NCBI GenBank assembly: GCA_900618425.1
Contig: UZAN01039618.1
Location: 113,781 to 126,398, forward strand
Direction of reading: 5' to 3'
Length of the DNA: 12,618 nt
Origin: Echinostoma caproni
Taxonomy: Eukaryota > Platyhelminthes > Trematoda > Plagiorchiida > Echinostomatidae
A program made the position numbers and the translations under genes. The notes under the pieces were generated by a model. It was not told where the DNA came from. It saw only the letters and a list, made by a program, of their open reading frames with translations, and searched no databases. Shown here one piece after another: positions 1 through 9,004 of this stretch; the first letter of the stretch is position 1; each line of letters opens with the position of its first letter.

Positions 1-1028
1 TTCAGATAAATAGGCCGATAAGTCACTGTAATCGTCGAGGAAAACAAACTAGCCGATCAACGAATAAATGAGTTTGTTTTCAGATTCTATTGGTTTGAAT
101 AAAACAGTTTTGATGACAACCGATTATCCTAGGACCGGTTTTCCGCGATCAGTGTGCCTGCCGTTTGACAGTTGTCTCAATCTATGCTTTGAACTGCGAA
201 AGCCACATTGCTGTCCTCCGAATGAGAAATACGGAAGGCATTTTTCGTAGAAAACCTATTATGTTACTAACTGGTAAACAACGGCATTCAGCGATTCAAA
301 TATATTCCTTTTTTCAATTGGAGTTCATAGGGAACCAAAGTTATCTGATTATAATACATAACTGATAATACAGTTTAGTTGCATTTTGTTGACGAAATCA
401 GGTCCTTTGATAATAATCGTTTTTGGTTTAGTAGTGTTAGTGAGTTAGAAAGACTTGAACGAGAGTAGTTCTGCTGGGATGGCAGTTATCTATCGATCCA
501 ACTATAAATGGGAGCATATTTCCTTGCAGATTTTTCTCCAGCGCTCTCGAGCGCAAACGGCTTCCCAGACTGTCTGGGCTCGAACGCCGCGTTTTGTGGC
601 CCATTTCATGAATGAGCTGCGCGCGCGTACGAGAAGCATATTCGAATTGATTTATTCATCGCAAGATTTTTCGCCAACTTAACGTAGTCTGACTGGGCAC
701 TTCAATAAATCTATACGGAAGTTCATTTTCATCAATCAGTGCGTCTCCACATCACGTTTATGATCAGGTTGGTCAAGATGTTTGATCAATTGAACTTCGG
801 AAGTCCATTATGGATGATACAGAGAAATGATCAACAAAATTGGTTTCTTCCAAACTAATCTCAACGTTACTGCTCTTTGCAATACTCTGCATATCCCTTA
901 GAATAATCATTGATTTATTTAAGTTTTCTGAATTATTTCGGCAAATACACAATACGACAACATTCGGGAAACGTTTTATTGTTCCATCACGGGTAATCTG
1001 CTTCATGCGATCTTCCTTTGGATAATAC
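1..1028. other. Anonymous sequence without a supported gene
   Basis: Apart from the paired palindromes near 541-578 I see only short open frames of up to 85 codons, overlapping one another on both strands. None has a recognised motif. A TATAAA at 503-508 could be read as a TATA-like sequence, but nothing downstream supports a gene. Confidence 0.6.
541..578. repeat. Two adjacent short perfect inverted repeats
   Basis: GCGCTC-TC-GAGCGC occupies 541-554 and CCCAGAC-T-GTCTGGG occupies 564-578, nine bases apart. Both are perfect, with two-base and one-base centres. They lie in a locally GC-rich stretch (about 535-640) that also contains a CG-rich run near 618-628. An open frame of 75 codons (455-682) crosses the region but has no recognisable product. 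Function unknown. Confidence 0.6.
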
Positions 1029-1042
1029 ATATATATATATAT
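1029..1042. repeat. (AT)7 microsatellite
   Basis: Fourteen bases of perfect alternating A and T, followed by a short TG-rich stretch (GTTTGTGTG). Simple repeat; no function inferred. Confidence 0.9.
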
Positions 1043-3342
1043 GTTTGTGTGAAGATGAAACCTGCCTTACTGCTGTTACAAACAACACGACAGAACTGAT
1101 CTTTTCCCGTATGCATCACCCACTACACCCACTGAGGCAAATGTGTAACGATCAGTTAGTTCTATCGGACTGACTGTGTGGCTCAGCTGATCACGCATGA
1201 GCTGTTTTTTCGAAGCAAACGCGGTTCCTATGCGCGTCACCATGGGTTACCGAACGTTTCACAGACATCTCACGAACGCTATAGTTTGACCGATTCATAA
1301 CATGTATTGATCAAGTGTTTTGACCAACTGAATGCACAGAAACGTCAAAACTCACTGTAATTCATAAGTTTTTCGTTAGGTAAAGAATCCTTGATTGATT
1401 TTCGAATTTCCAACAGAGCTATGAAATCAAATGCAGTCCGCATGTCATTTTTGTGAGAAATCAATAAGAAGATACTTGTAAAAACTAAGTATCATTTTTT
1501 ACTCAAATTCACTTTATCTTTCAAGATTCAGCTAGTCATTGACAAATTGATAGGCAGGTTCAGAGATCAGGGTCTAGCTGCCTATGAGGTGAGGTTTTTC
1601 TATTCCGCGGAAGAATAAATACGTCAAAATATCCTCTTTTGTGGCACCTCTGAGTCAGTTGTTCAGTTTGGACATCAGCCTAATAAAAAAACTTCAATTC
1701 ACTCTTTTTTTCTTACATGAAATGATAGGTAATTCCTATCACATCCTAGGAAATACAGCTACCGGTGGAAATACACCATAAATCGGTTTTCTAAAGGTGC
1801 CATTTACAGCAAACGGTCACATCATATGGAAACCATGAACGTTTAATACTGATTATTAAGTTTTATACCACGTGACTCGTCTTGTTCGCATTGTGCAACT
1901 GAAAGAAAACGCAGACATTTGTATATGACATGGTCCGGTGAATCGTTTAGGTGTTTTTCACTTACATGGTTTAAATCCCTGTGATTACTACTGACATACC
2001 ATGATGAATTTCGGGGAATGGAACTCACCCCTTCCGTAATACGGATCTACTCTACATAGACCTGTTCCGTGTAATGAGAGAGAGAGTACATTTAGCTTGA
2101 TAACATTTAACAAGAGGTAATAGAAAATGTGCTGCTTGTCTTAATTCTCCGCTACTTTGAATGTAAAGAAGGCAAATAAACAATTCAATGAGAACAACAT
2201 ACGGAATCTAATCCAGGGACCTACCGCAGAGGAACAAAAATGTCCACACTTTACTCAACAGATAGTTGCGCATCGGGAGAGGAGAGAGCTGCCATTTGTC
2301 TATATGCTTAGTGAGAGTCACATGTTGTGGTTTAATGGTCGCAATTGAGTGATAGTCTGAAATTAGCCATACTATGATGAAATGCATGATATCTTTCAAT
2401 CCGATTACAGCTTGTTCCATATTACTGGAAATGACATCAAACCCACATGTGTGGGCACCGATAAGCAGTTGACGAATGGTTGTGTTGATCAGTTCACCCG
2501 AGCTGGCAGAATGTTGTTCGCAGACGTTTCGTAGTTAGAAATCGATTTGCAAACAGTTTGTCAGTTACTGCAATGAGATATCACACAGACACTGAGAACG
2601 CCACTTCAGAACGCTTTGAAACAATTGCAAATCGCGTGGGAAACATTGGAGAGGGTGACCATAACGATTGCTGCGAGAAAAAAAAACAGTGTTCGAAGAG
2701 TTTAAAAGGACTACTTTACGTACCTTTGGCATCTAAAAGTAGTATTAAGGAATTAGCGAACTGCTATATTCAGTAGAACATTGTGTGACGTGAGAGACAG
2801 TGAAGCAACTAACTCGATTTGATAGACGTTTCAAGGTTGGTGATATTTTCAAACAAAATCATTATTGTGAGGACTAGGAGGAAAGTGAGAAGCCTCGGTA
2901 AAAAGACTCATGCTATGTCCGGTTTCTATCGCGATTTTTGTTCGAACTTTGTACGTTTCCATTCAACAAGTAACCGCAGGTTGAGGTCAACCGACTTCAA
3001 TACCCTCCACGTCCTAGTCTGTGAATGACTCCTAAAATTTAATAATATGCGGAAAATATATTATTGCTGTTATTATATATGATCACTGATGGTATTAGTA
3101 TTGATTGGAACTGAACATCATTCAGATTTCACCCTTGTGCACAATCCTCAGTTCATCCCGCCATCCATACACTCGAAGCACTAGACTCCAGTTTTAGCTC
3201 CTATCGGAGCTCATCACTGGTCCACATCCACCACCATATAAACGTTAATTACCGTACATCACTTGTCACAAGTAACTGTGAGTTCAATATAACATATTGT
3301 TATAACCTGTTCACTGCTGAACTGGAGCCTAACAGAGCTGAC
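1043..3342. other. Anonymous sequence without a supported gene
   Basis: No frame longer than 72 codons and no family motif on either strand. The longest frames (2157-2348, 2208-2420 minus, 2558-2776, 2819-3028) show no conserved signature. A small inverted repeat, AGCTCC-TATC-GGAGCT, lies at 3196-3211. Likely intergenic or intronic. Confidence 0.6.
2076..2086. repeat. Short GA microsatellite
   Basis: Eleven bases of alternating G and A. It is short enough to arise by chance but reads as a simple repeat seed. Confidence 0.7.
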
Positions 3343-3373
3343 TATACGCGCGCGCACACACACACACACACAC
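3343..3373. repeat. CG/CA microsatellite with alternating pyrimidine-purine tract
   Basis: TATA, then four to five CG units, then about nine to ten CA units, giving 31 bases of unbroken pyrimidine-purine alternation. Compound repeats of this type can adopt left-handed DNA under supercoiling; that is known of such sequences in general and not shown here. Confidence 0.9.
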
Positions 3374-3439
3374 CGAAGAGGAATCTACAATATGCATTGT
3401 TTGGCATTTTGTTTCACATTTGGTCTGCTCTCTTTAGTG

Positions 3440-3649
3440 CTAAACTAATCGTAGCTTAAAACGATCCCGATCAAACGTTTCCTCATTTCCATCAGCAAGA
3501 AGTGGATGAAACCACTTAAAAATAATAAAATGAATACGCTCACTTGGTTGGTGACTGGGTGGTATTTCAGATGCAACGGATTCCGGGACTGAAAATTGAA
3601 ACATTTCCCATTTGAAACCTTCAAACCGAAAAGGAAACTCGACCACACG
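3440..3649 (-). other. Short open frame with coding-like composition, unknown
   Basis: One minus-strand frame is open from a TGA at 3650-3652 down to 3440. It reads VEFPFRFEGFKWEMFQFSVP and continues through SHQPSERIHFIIFKWFHPLL. The residue mix is protein-like and codon use is unremarkable, but there is no ATG start and no convincing splice acceptor. A second minus-strand frame overlaps it almost completely. I do not recognise a family. Most likely chance, possibly an eroded exon or repeat fragment. Confidence 0.12.
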
Positions 3650-4111
3650 TCAGTCTAATCTCACCAAGCCTGTCCGTCTCACCGTGGTCGATTGTAACAC
3701 AGCGCGTTATGAGCTAGACGCTGGTTTACTATTGTGATGACATTTATAATTGTTGACAGCTTATGTGAGTGGAATCGATTCAGTCAAGGTCTCAACCGCT
3801 CTCGAAAGACTTACGGCCTTTGTAGAACAGTAGCGCTGCATAGGCGGTAACAACCACGTAACACGAACTCATTTTCAGTTCGATGAAACGAGAGACAGTA
3901 GCCCGGAGGCTTTTATACATTCCACATCTATCTTTGTACTTTTTGCTATTGTCCTAGAGGCGAGTACCCCGATGTTCTCAAGAGCTGTCTACCGCATTGA
4001 TAGTCCTTATAGTTCTAGGCGAATTCACAACGTTCAATGCGTTCACAAGGGGGCATCTGTTCGCCTGTATAGAGAAGCCGATCAAGAACTAACCACCGTT
4101 CGGAGTTTGAG

Positions 4112-4138
4112 TGAACTGAACTAATAGTTCAGCTGAAC
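4112..4138. repeat. Cluster of TGAAC/GTTCA motifs forming nested palindromes
   Basis: TGAAC occurs at 4112-4116, 4117-4121 and 4134-4138, and its complement GTTCA at 4127-4131. CTGAACT (4116-4122) pairs with AGTTCAG (4126-4132) around a three-base centre. GTTCAGCTGAAC (4127-4138) is a 12-base perfect palindrome. The pentamer resembles part of nuclear-receptor half-sites, but spacing and context do not prove a regulatory role. Confidence 0.45.
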
Positions 4139-4417
4139 ACAAAGTACAGCCGGAATCCATGTTTTCCAAACCACGGGACAACGTTGATGTTACTGTTTGT
4201 TAAGGTGTGTGTCATCGAGGTATGGATCCACACAATGGGTACGCATCCACATGGAATTTCGATCATCAATCATGTATGTGGTTCTTCAAGAGAAGTATAG
4301 TAAATTGATCTCTTGGTACATGAAAAAGGATCCAATATTGTGTTATTGCCAACTAACCAATCAGAATGAATGTATAACACGTTTTTTTTCTTGCACTGAC
4401 CCACTCTCCATTCGCAG

Positions 4418-4649
4418 ATCTCCCGAGGTTGCTGAAAGGATTACTCGATATTCGACAGGGATTTTAAGCCACTGGGTTTACATTCCTACTCCGAAAGTGA
4501 AGGTTATTGTACCTCATACATGCTTTCGTTCAACTGTTTTATTTTCCCCAAAGTGTTCTTTCCGAAATCGGTTGAACGACTGTTCCATAGAGCTTCCGCT
4601 TATGCTGTACTCCGGACGAAAGAAGACTATTTCTAGTGAGCACAGATAA
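4418..4649 (+). other. Candidate terminal exon of unknown gene
   Basis: A good-looking 3' splice site ends at 4417: a run of eight T at 4382-4389, a pyrimidine-rich stretch, then CATTCGCAG. A CTAAC branch-like sequence lies at 4353-4357. After it, one plus-strand frame remains open to a TAA at 4647-4649. It starts SPEVAERITRYSTGILSHWV and continues YIPTPKVKV, about 76 residues in all. A GT at 4503-4504 following AAG could instead end an 85-base internal exon in phase. I do not recognise the protein. No polyadenylation signal is obvious soon after the stop, and no partner exon was found upstream. An open frame of this size is also expected by chance, so this is a lead only. Confidence 0.22.
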
Positions 4650-5674
4650 TCCGCCAGAAAAACCAGTGTTTATTGTTGATTACCTGAAATTCGTTCGCTA
4701 AGTGCACCTCATGTTGAGGAACTGAAAAAGTCATTGTTTTTTATTTGGAATTGCAGTTAAATGCTTTGTGACGTTGGCAATAATTGATGTGAAATACGTT
4801 TGTCTGATGTATATCCAATGGGTTTGTGATTAGTTCAACTCCAGACAATTTGCTTTACGAAAATGGATCGTCTATGCATCAACCATGTCACGCATAACGC
4901 AAAGACAGGCCTTTACGGGTAGTGCTTCCCTCATTGTAAAATATCGTTCATGAGGAACTGGATAATCGACCAGAAATCAACCTATGTGGATGTATGTATG
5001 TGTATAGAAAGTCAACACTGAAAGATCAGCACCATATCCATTTGTCAAGCTTTGTATGGTTAGAAGTGAAAATTAGTTTCGTATGGTGCTACCAATATAG
5101 AGGGGAAATGAAAATTTCATTGTGAAAAAAGACATATTGAAGTGATACGGCTTTTATTTTCGCGCGGTTATCGCTGAGATAATGAAGTACGACTAAACAC
5201 TCTGACGACGGTAGACAGCTGCGTGCCACGCAAGCCATGTGGTGTCGGAAAACCCTCTACTAAAAGATCACGGTAATCGTTGTCCGCATGCGCAATCACA
5301 CAACGTCCCAGGATAGTTGTATGTTTCCTGTTGTAATTTAGAACGTTTCGGTTCACCGTCATGACAGGTGTTCACTGATACACACTGTCTTGGGGACAAA
5401 CCTACATGGGCGGACGGATCAACCAGGTACGCTAAATGAACACTTCTGTGTATCGATTGACCCGGCAAAGTTTTCCCCATTCACCAGCATGCTGAATGAA
5501 CGCTTACTTCAAAAGTGCTGAACAGGAGAACGGCCGTTTTTAGGATCATAACCGTATGTTTGGTACACCTAACAACCGCGCCATCTATCCACATGCGTAC
5601 CCAATTTTATCATGTTGATCTAATAAAAATCCACATTTGAGCTGAACAAAACGTTTCCGGATGAACAAAAGGTT
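4650..5674. other. Anonymous sequence; two minus-strand frames of 64-70 codons only
   Basis: The minus-strand frames at 5168-5362 and 5268-5480 overlap and have no recognised motif. An ATGTATGTATGTG run lies at 4992-5004. No terminal repeat of the neighbouring mariner relic was found at its expected left edge. Otherwise nothing supported. Confidence 0.55.
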
Positions 5675-5910
5675 TTAATTGTTACATGAAAAGGAGAGGT
5701 ACATTTTCTCGAAGTATTCTCCGCCGGCGTTCACGCAGAATTTCACGCGCTCAAACTATTTGGTGAAACAGCTCGACCAAGTTGAAGCAGGTAATCCTTC
5801 GATCAGTTCAATGTAGACCTCCGTTGCAGTTGTTGGTGACTCTAAGCCGATTGTTACTTGGTCAATAGATTGGAAATATACACCCAGGTTTCATCACCAA
5901 TTCACCCTAA
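5675..5910 (-). pseudogene. Mariner/Tc1-type transposase relic with missing centre
   Basis: On the minus strand GDETWVY (5878-5898) matches the block around the first catalytic aspartate of mariner-type DDE/D transposases. In the same frame it is followed after a few residues by LTK, a stop, QSA and a second stop. This corresponds to the LTKQQSAE-like stretch usual in the family, the stops being one base from Gln and Glu codons. A different frame then carries FERVKFCVNAGGEYFEKM (5702-5755), resembling the C-terminal ERW.K.V...G.YFE end of mariner proteins. It is preceded by a stop that sits where Trp is usual, and the frame terminates at 5675-5677. The second and third catalytic aspartate regions, which should occupy about 130 residues between the two blocks, are absent. 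No terminal inverted repeats were found. The enzyme would cut and paste its element at TA sites; this copy is dead. Confidence 0.62.
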
Positions 5911-5974
5911 CTGCTTTCCGTGTCTCACTGATCTGATGGGGTACCAATCATGCCACTGACTTTGGTTCGGTTTC

Positions 5975-6400
5975 ATATTCCGAAAGTAGCAGACGCTGCT
6001 CAGGCATTTGTAGGACGTGCCAAAGCCACCTAAGACAATGCAGTGAAATTATTTTGCTCAAAGGAAGACCATCTGATCGTAACACACGTCGTCTGACCTC
6101 ATCGTTATTCATGAGATGCAGGCAACCTTGTCGAAGACGTATTGTCGTTGGACATGATCTACTCGGAGAGGCCAGCTTTTGCCGCCACAGAGCAACACGG
6201 TGCGTACCGCTGAGAAATACACATGCCCTTTCAGTGAAAAGAATAGGTCACGCAGGCGCCAGAGATGCCTCAGATTAGCAAACGCCAATTTAGCTTCGAT
6301 CATGCGTTGAGAGATCTCCTCACCCATTCCTCCACCACACGTTATGCAACTCCCGAGGTAGGAAAATATTTATACTACTATCAGGGTGTAATTACCCACA
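5975..6400 (-). pseudogene. C-terminal region of the RTE-like element, 3'-truncated
   Basis: Downstream of the palm the minus strand reads IFSYLGSCI (near 6365), then EISQRMIEAKLAFANLRHLW, then SLKGHVYFSAVRTVLLCGG and KSWPLRVDHVQRQYVFD (ending near 6130). This block is the hallmark post-polymerase segment of this element family. After a frame change and loss of about a dozen residues, the last recognisable part is NDEVRRRVLRSDGLPLSKI and LHCLRWLWHVLQMPEQRLL (about 6105-5985). Related elements usually continue roughly 80 more residues with a GGQ..TW motif and a WR-rich end. None of that is visible before the mariner relic begins. Its function in live elements is not settled beyond being required as part of the polyprotein. 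Confidence 0.88.
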
Positions 6401-7200
6401 GAAAGTGCAGGAACGGGTTCTTACCAGTCTTGCAACAACGCTTTGCACTTTGAAGGTGCAAAGGACATACCGTAGCGAACAACCTAAATGGCCAAAGCAT
6501 TCAACGAATCTTAAATCATTGGTGCGCCTTCACGGAGTAAGGCAATATCATCGACATACTCTAAGTCTACGACCCTGTCTCCAGGACAAAGCTTAAAGTC
6601 AGCGTTTTTTATGTTACGTAACGCGTTTTGGAGAACATGATCTGTGGCAGAGTTGAGGAGAAACGGAGAGATAGGGCAACCCCGTCGTACCCTATCGGTG
6701 ACAGGAAATGAGGGCAAAAGTTCCACAGTGCCGGGTGATTCATAGATGTGAAGGCCGCTCTGATGTCCAAAGACACGAAAACAGTTTGCCCTCTGTATGC
6801 GTGATGGTATTCTAGTAGCTGACGAAGGATGAAGATTTGATCTTTGCAACGACATCGTGCACGGAACAAAGCCTGTTCCGTGAGGATTTGCTTTTCACGA
6901 AATGGGCTTAATCTGCTTAATAAAACGGACGCTAGCAGCTTCGGCGCCATTGGAATTATAATTATGCCCCTGTGGTAGGAACAGGCGTTGCTACAACCTC
7001 TCTTGTATATGTGTGTAACAAGTGAATCTCCCCATGTGTGTGGAACACTTTAAGTTTCTCAGATCTTGGAAAACAGTCTCACAATCTATCTCATGAGAGC
7101 CTCTCCGTTATCTTGACAGAGGGCAAACCGCAGGCCCTCTGATCCAGCTGCTTTGTGGCGTTTTATGGCTTAGAGTTCGTTTCGGATCTCCGCTTTTGTG
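6400..7200 (-). pseudogene. Reverse transcriptase domain of the RTE-like element, with internal deletion
   Basis: This is the polymerase that copies element RNA into DNA at the target site. In one frame from about 7198 to 6727 one reads TKAEIRNEL, DNGEALMR, SVPHTWGDSLVTHIYKRGC, YHRGI, MAPKLLASVLL and QIFILRQLLEYHHAYRGQT. This frame ends with the first catalytic-aspartate block LDIRAAFTSMNHPALW (Asp codon at 6765-6767). It holds several stops, for example within the segments before SVPHTW. About 40 expected residues are then missing, and a different frame resumes at LLPSFPVTDRVRRGCPISPF. The second catalytic block follows as DLEYVDDIALL, with YVDD at 6547-6558. After it come DSLNALAI, RYGMSFAPSKCKALLQDW and PALSVGNYTL, with stops between them. 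Both catalytic aspartate motifs survive, but the fold is destroyed by the deletion and the frame change. Confidence 0.92.
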
Positions 7201-7690
7201 GGCGGTCCCGTGGTTAGTGACCAAGGGAACTACTTGGGGCAAAAAAACGTGACGTCTGATTGAACTGCGATGTGAAGTGCTCTACCCTACATCCCCAGCG
7301 TTGGTAAAGACCGTTTATTTGCGTACCGTCTACTTCGCACATTACTTCACCAAAAAACTATCTTTTGGAGGCCGTAGCTCGGTTTAGTTGGAATATTTGC
7401 CGAGTGTTTCCACACCTATCAGTGGATTCCATCTTCTTCGCACTTAGCGTACACCAGGCTTCTCGGTTGCCTCTCAAACTCTTGGTGAGTTCACGCTTCA
7501 GATATAGACGCTGTTCACTATACACGACGTCTGCCGTAATTGCGCAAAGCGCGTCAACACGTTTGAGAGATTTGTAGGGAACAGGGTCTTACAACTCAGC
7601 GGGCTAGGCTATAACTGTGTACACTTGCACAGTGCATTGCCTTTTTGAATGGTTGTCCAGTGTTGATCTACGCTTTTTGATAGCGTGATA
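7200..7690 (-). pseudogene. Endonuclease-RT linker region of the RTE-like element, broken
   Basis: Between the endonuclease and the polymerase the minus strand carries the linker that this family normally has. Recognisable pieces in order are SVDQHWTTIQKGNALC (from about 7680), a poorly matching stretch to about 7505, then KRELTKSLRGNREAW (from about 7498), NTRQIFQLNR (near 7415), EVMCEVDGTQ (near 7340) and RWGCRVEHFTSQFN (near 7290). These correspond to segments around the family's NDREAWW, RQLFQLIR, CE.DGT and RW.EHF motifs. Several frame changes and stops occur, including the TAA that closes the 182-codon frame at 7609-7611. The linker has no catalytic role that I can assign. Its value is that it shows the element is continuous from endonuclease to polymerase rather than two separate insertions. 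Confidence 0.78.
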
Positions 7691-8500
7691 GTAAGCCTTG
7701 GGGCCGACTCATTTTGGTAATTGTTCGGCACGGTCGGGTCAGAAATCCTGGCAACGCCAGGATGCTTGCTACGCATAGACAACTTTGCACAAACCATTGC
7801 GGGTCCAGCAGGTAACACATTCTCTCCATCTATAGCTGGTAGGTATATAATCAATCTGACTCCACATATGTGCCGAAGAGGGGTTACACCAAGTGGCGAG
7901 GTGACGCTTTGGATGTCTGAAGTTCGAGCTAACGAGGAACAGACCGCGTTCTGAGCATGTGTTGAGAAGTCTGTTCCCATTATCTTAACAACAGCTATTA
8001 AGTCATGACGGCTACTGAGATGGGTATCATCGGATGACAGACGAAAAACTCGGTCTCCCGCCAGACGAAGATAGAATGCGTCTTTGACTGTATCCGGGCA
8101 ACAGTGTGTGGTTGCGTATGCAGAAACCATCGTTCGTTCGGTTTCTGTTTTTTTCAATTTACTTGAGCCTCCGAGTCTCGCATAGTTGGTTATCTATCGT
8201 GAACCAATCCATTAGGTCGGCCTCGGCCCTAGAGCTCAAAGCACCAACACCTGCTTGACCAAACAAGGGTGCGACAGTGTCCCCGGAAACGCACAGTTGA
8301 AATTCTTCTTTCGGGTCGGAAGGAGACTTCAATCGGATCATTGAGTTCGGATCCTAAATGCGTAATTCCGAGAGGTAACACACATCGATCTCTAGTCTTT
8401 AGGGTATAGGATCCCAACCTACTTTTTGTCCCATACGCACTAAAGGTATAACGTTGAACGAAGCCAGTTTGTACGCAGGGTGTGGATGGAGGAAAGGAGC
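7690..8500 (-). pseudogene. Endonuclease domain of the RTE-like element, broken
   Basis: This is the N-terminal endonuclease that in live elements nicks target DNA for target-primed reverse transcription. The first frame opens with ASFNVIPLVRMGQKVGW and continues to the catalytic-glutamate block DVCYLSELRI (the Glu codon is at 8366-8368). It then runs through KSPSDP, CVSGDT, GQAGVG and SSRAEA to FTIDNQLCETRRLK, with stops at 8399-8401 (TAA) and 8354-8356 (TAG). A frame change near 8157 leads to VSAYATTHCCPDTVKDAFY and AGD..FRLSSDDTHLSSRH. In this part the usual GDFN motif is degenerate and some residues before it are missing. A second change near 7980 gives NRLLNTCSERGLFLVSSNFR, then HLATW and QIDYIPTSYRWR. 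A third change near 7805 skips the place where families carry the SDH catalytic motif, which I do not see. The domain continues as MVCAKLSMR. Identity is secure from many ordered motifs; activity is excluded. Confidence 0.88.
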
Positions 8501-8720
8501 GGTCGGTTTTGAATGACAAGATTTTGCTGAGACCGATATCAAGGAGAATAGCGGTGAGCTACAACATGAGCCTACGTTAGTGGAACGATTCGAGATGGAA
8601 AACAGTAGTAAATGAGGAAGGAGGCAGGGTGAAGTGTTGCGTGCAGAATTTGAGAAGAGAGAGTTTTTCATGAGTGTGTGTGTTCGATATACGTATGAAT
8701 GCATGAGTCCATGGTTAGAT
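8501..8720 (-). other. Probable 5' leader of the RTE-like element (boundary uncertain)
   Basis: The frame holding the start of the endonuclease stays open on the minus strand up to an ATG at 8702-8704. The upstream residues are low in complexity (Ser, Cys, Pro, Leu and His rich) and do not look conserved. This could be the element's own N-terminal extension or 5' untranslated region, or flanking DNA that happens to be open. A CA-rich run (8676-8683 as TG on the plus strand) lies just inside the putative start. No promoter or target-site duplication is visible. Confidence 0.4.
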
Positions 8721-9004
8721 TTTAGTTCACCTTTTCATTGCCTGGTCATCTGCACCTCGTTTGTGTACTGCGCATCTGGAAACATTTTGATCAGCCCTCC
8801 TACTTACGTGATCTAGAAAACTTATCCGCTGAAGTTACCATTCATTTTGGCTAACAATCACGAACGAAAACCAATCATTTGATTCGGAAAATTTGAAGAG
8901 AAGCACATCATGCTCAGCGCGATCTGATCCCTTTTCCGATCAATACTGGACGTGATCTTTTGCACTCGCTACGCGACCCGCATTGCATTGCCCAAACGGA
9001 CCGT

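Larger units (their letters stand above)
5975..8530 (-). mobile_element. Decayed RTE-like non-LTR retrotransposon (nearly full-length ORF2-type relic)
   Basis: Reading the minus strand from high to low coordinates gives, in collinear order, all parts of a non-LTR retrotransposon polyprotein. These are an apurinic/apyrimidinic-type endonuclease (about 8500-7690), a linker (about 7690-7200), a reverse transcriptase (about 7200-6400) and the C-terminal region after the palm (about 6420-5985). The relic covers about 2.5 kb, close to the coding length of RTE-type elements. At least eight in-frame stops, at least five frame changes and several deletions break it, so no product is possible. Many stops are one transition away from a sense codon expected in the family (TAA or TAG for CAA, GAA or CAG; TGA for TGG), which fits neutral decay. 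The 5' boundary is uncertain and may reach about 8720. The 3' boundary is where family-like residues fade, near 5975. No target-site duplication was identified. Assignment to the RTE clade, rather than CR1 or Jockey, rests on remembered family motifs such as the LLYG.ETWPLRV block. Confidence 0.9.

Noticed and set aside
565..600. Minus-strand GTTCGAGCC resembling a tRNA B box.
   Set aside because: No matching A box and no cloverleaf arms around it.
5416..5429. On the minus strand TACCTGGTTGATCC, identical to the start of eukaryotic small-subunit rRNA.
   Set aside because: The match stops after 14 bases; the following sequence does not continue as rRNA, so it is taken as coincidence.
5551..5571. 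GGTACACCTAA, resembling the end of a mariner terminal inverted repeat.
   Set aside because: It points the wrong way to be the left end of the mariner relic at 5675-5910, and no partner repeat was found.
6054..6596. Plus-strand frames at 6054-6278, 6265-6453 and 6405-6596.
   Set aside because: They are antisense to the reverse transcriptase and C-terminal relic.
7365..7954. Plus-strand frames at 7365-7577 and 7721-7954.
   Set aside because: They are antisense shadows of the minus-strand retroelement.
7609..8157. The 182-codon minus-strand frame as an intact hypothetical protein.
   Set aside because: Its two ends match the retroelement endonuclease and linker, but the middle is an out-of-frame reading of conserved endonuclease DNA; it is a fragment of the relic and not a gene.
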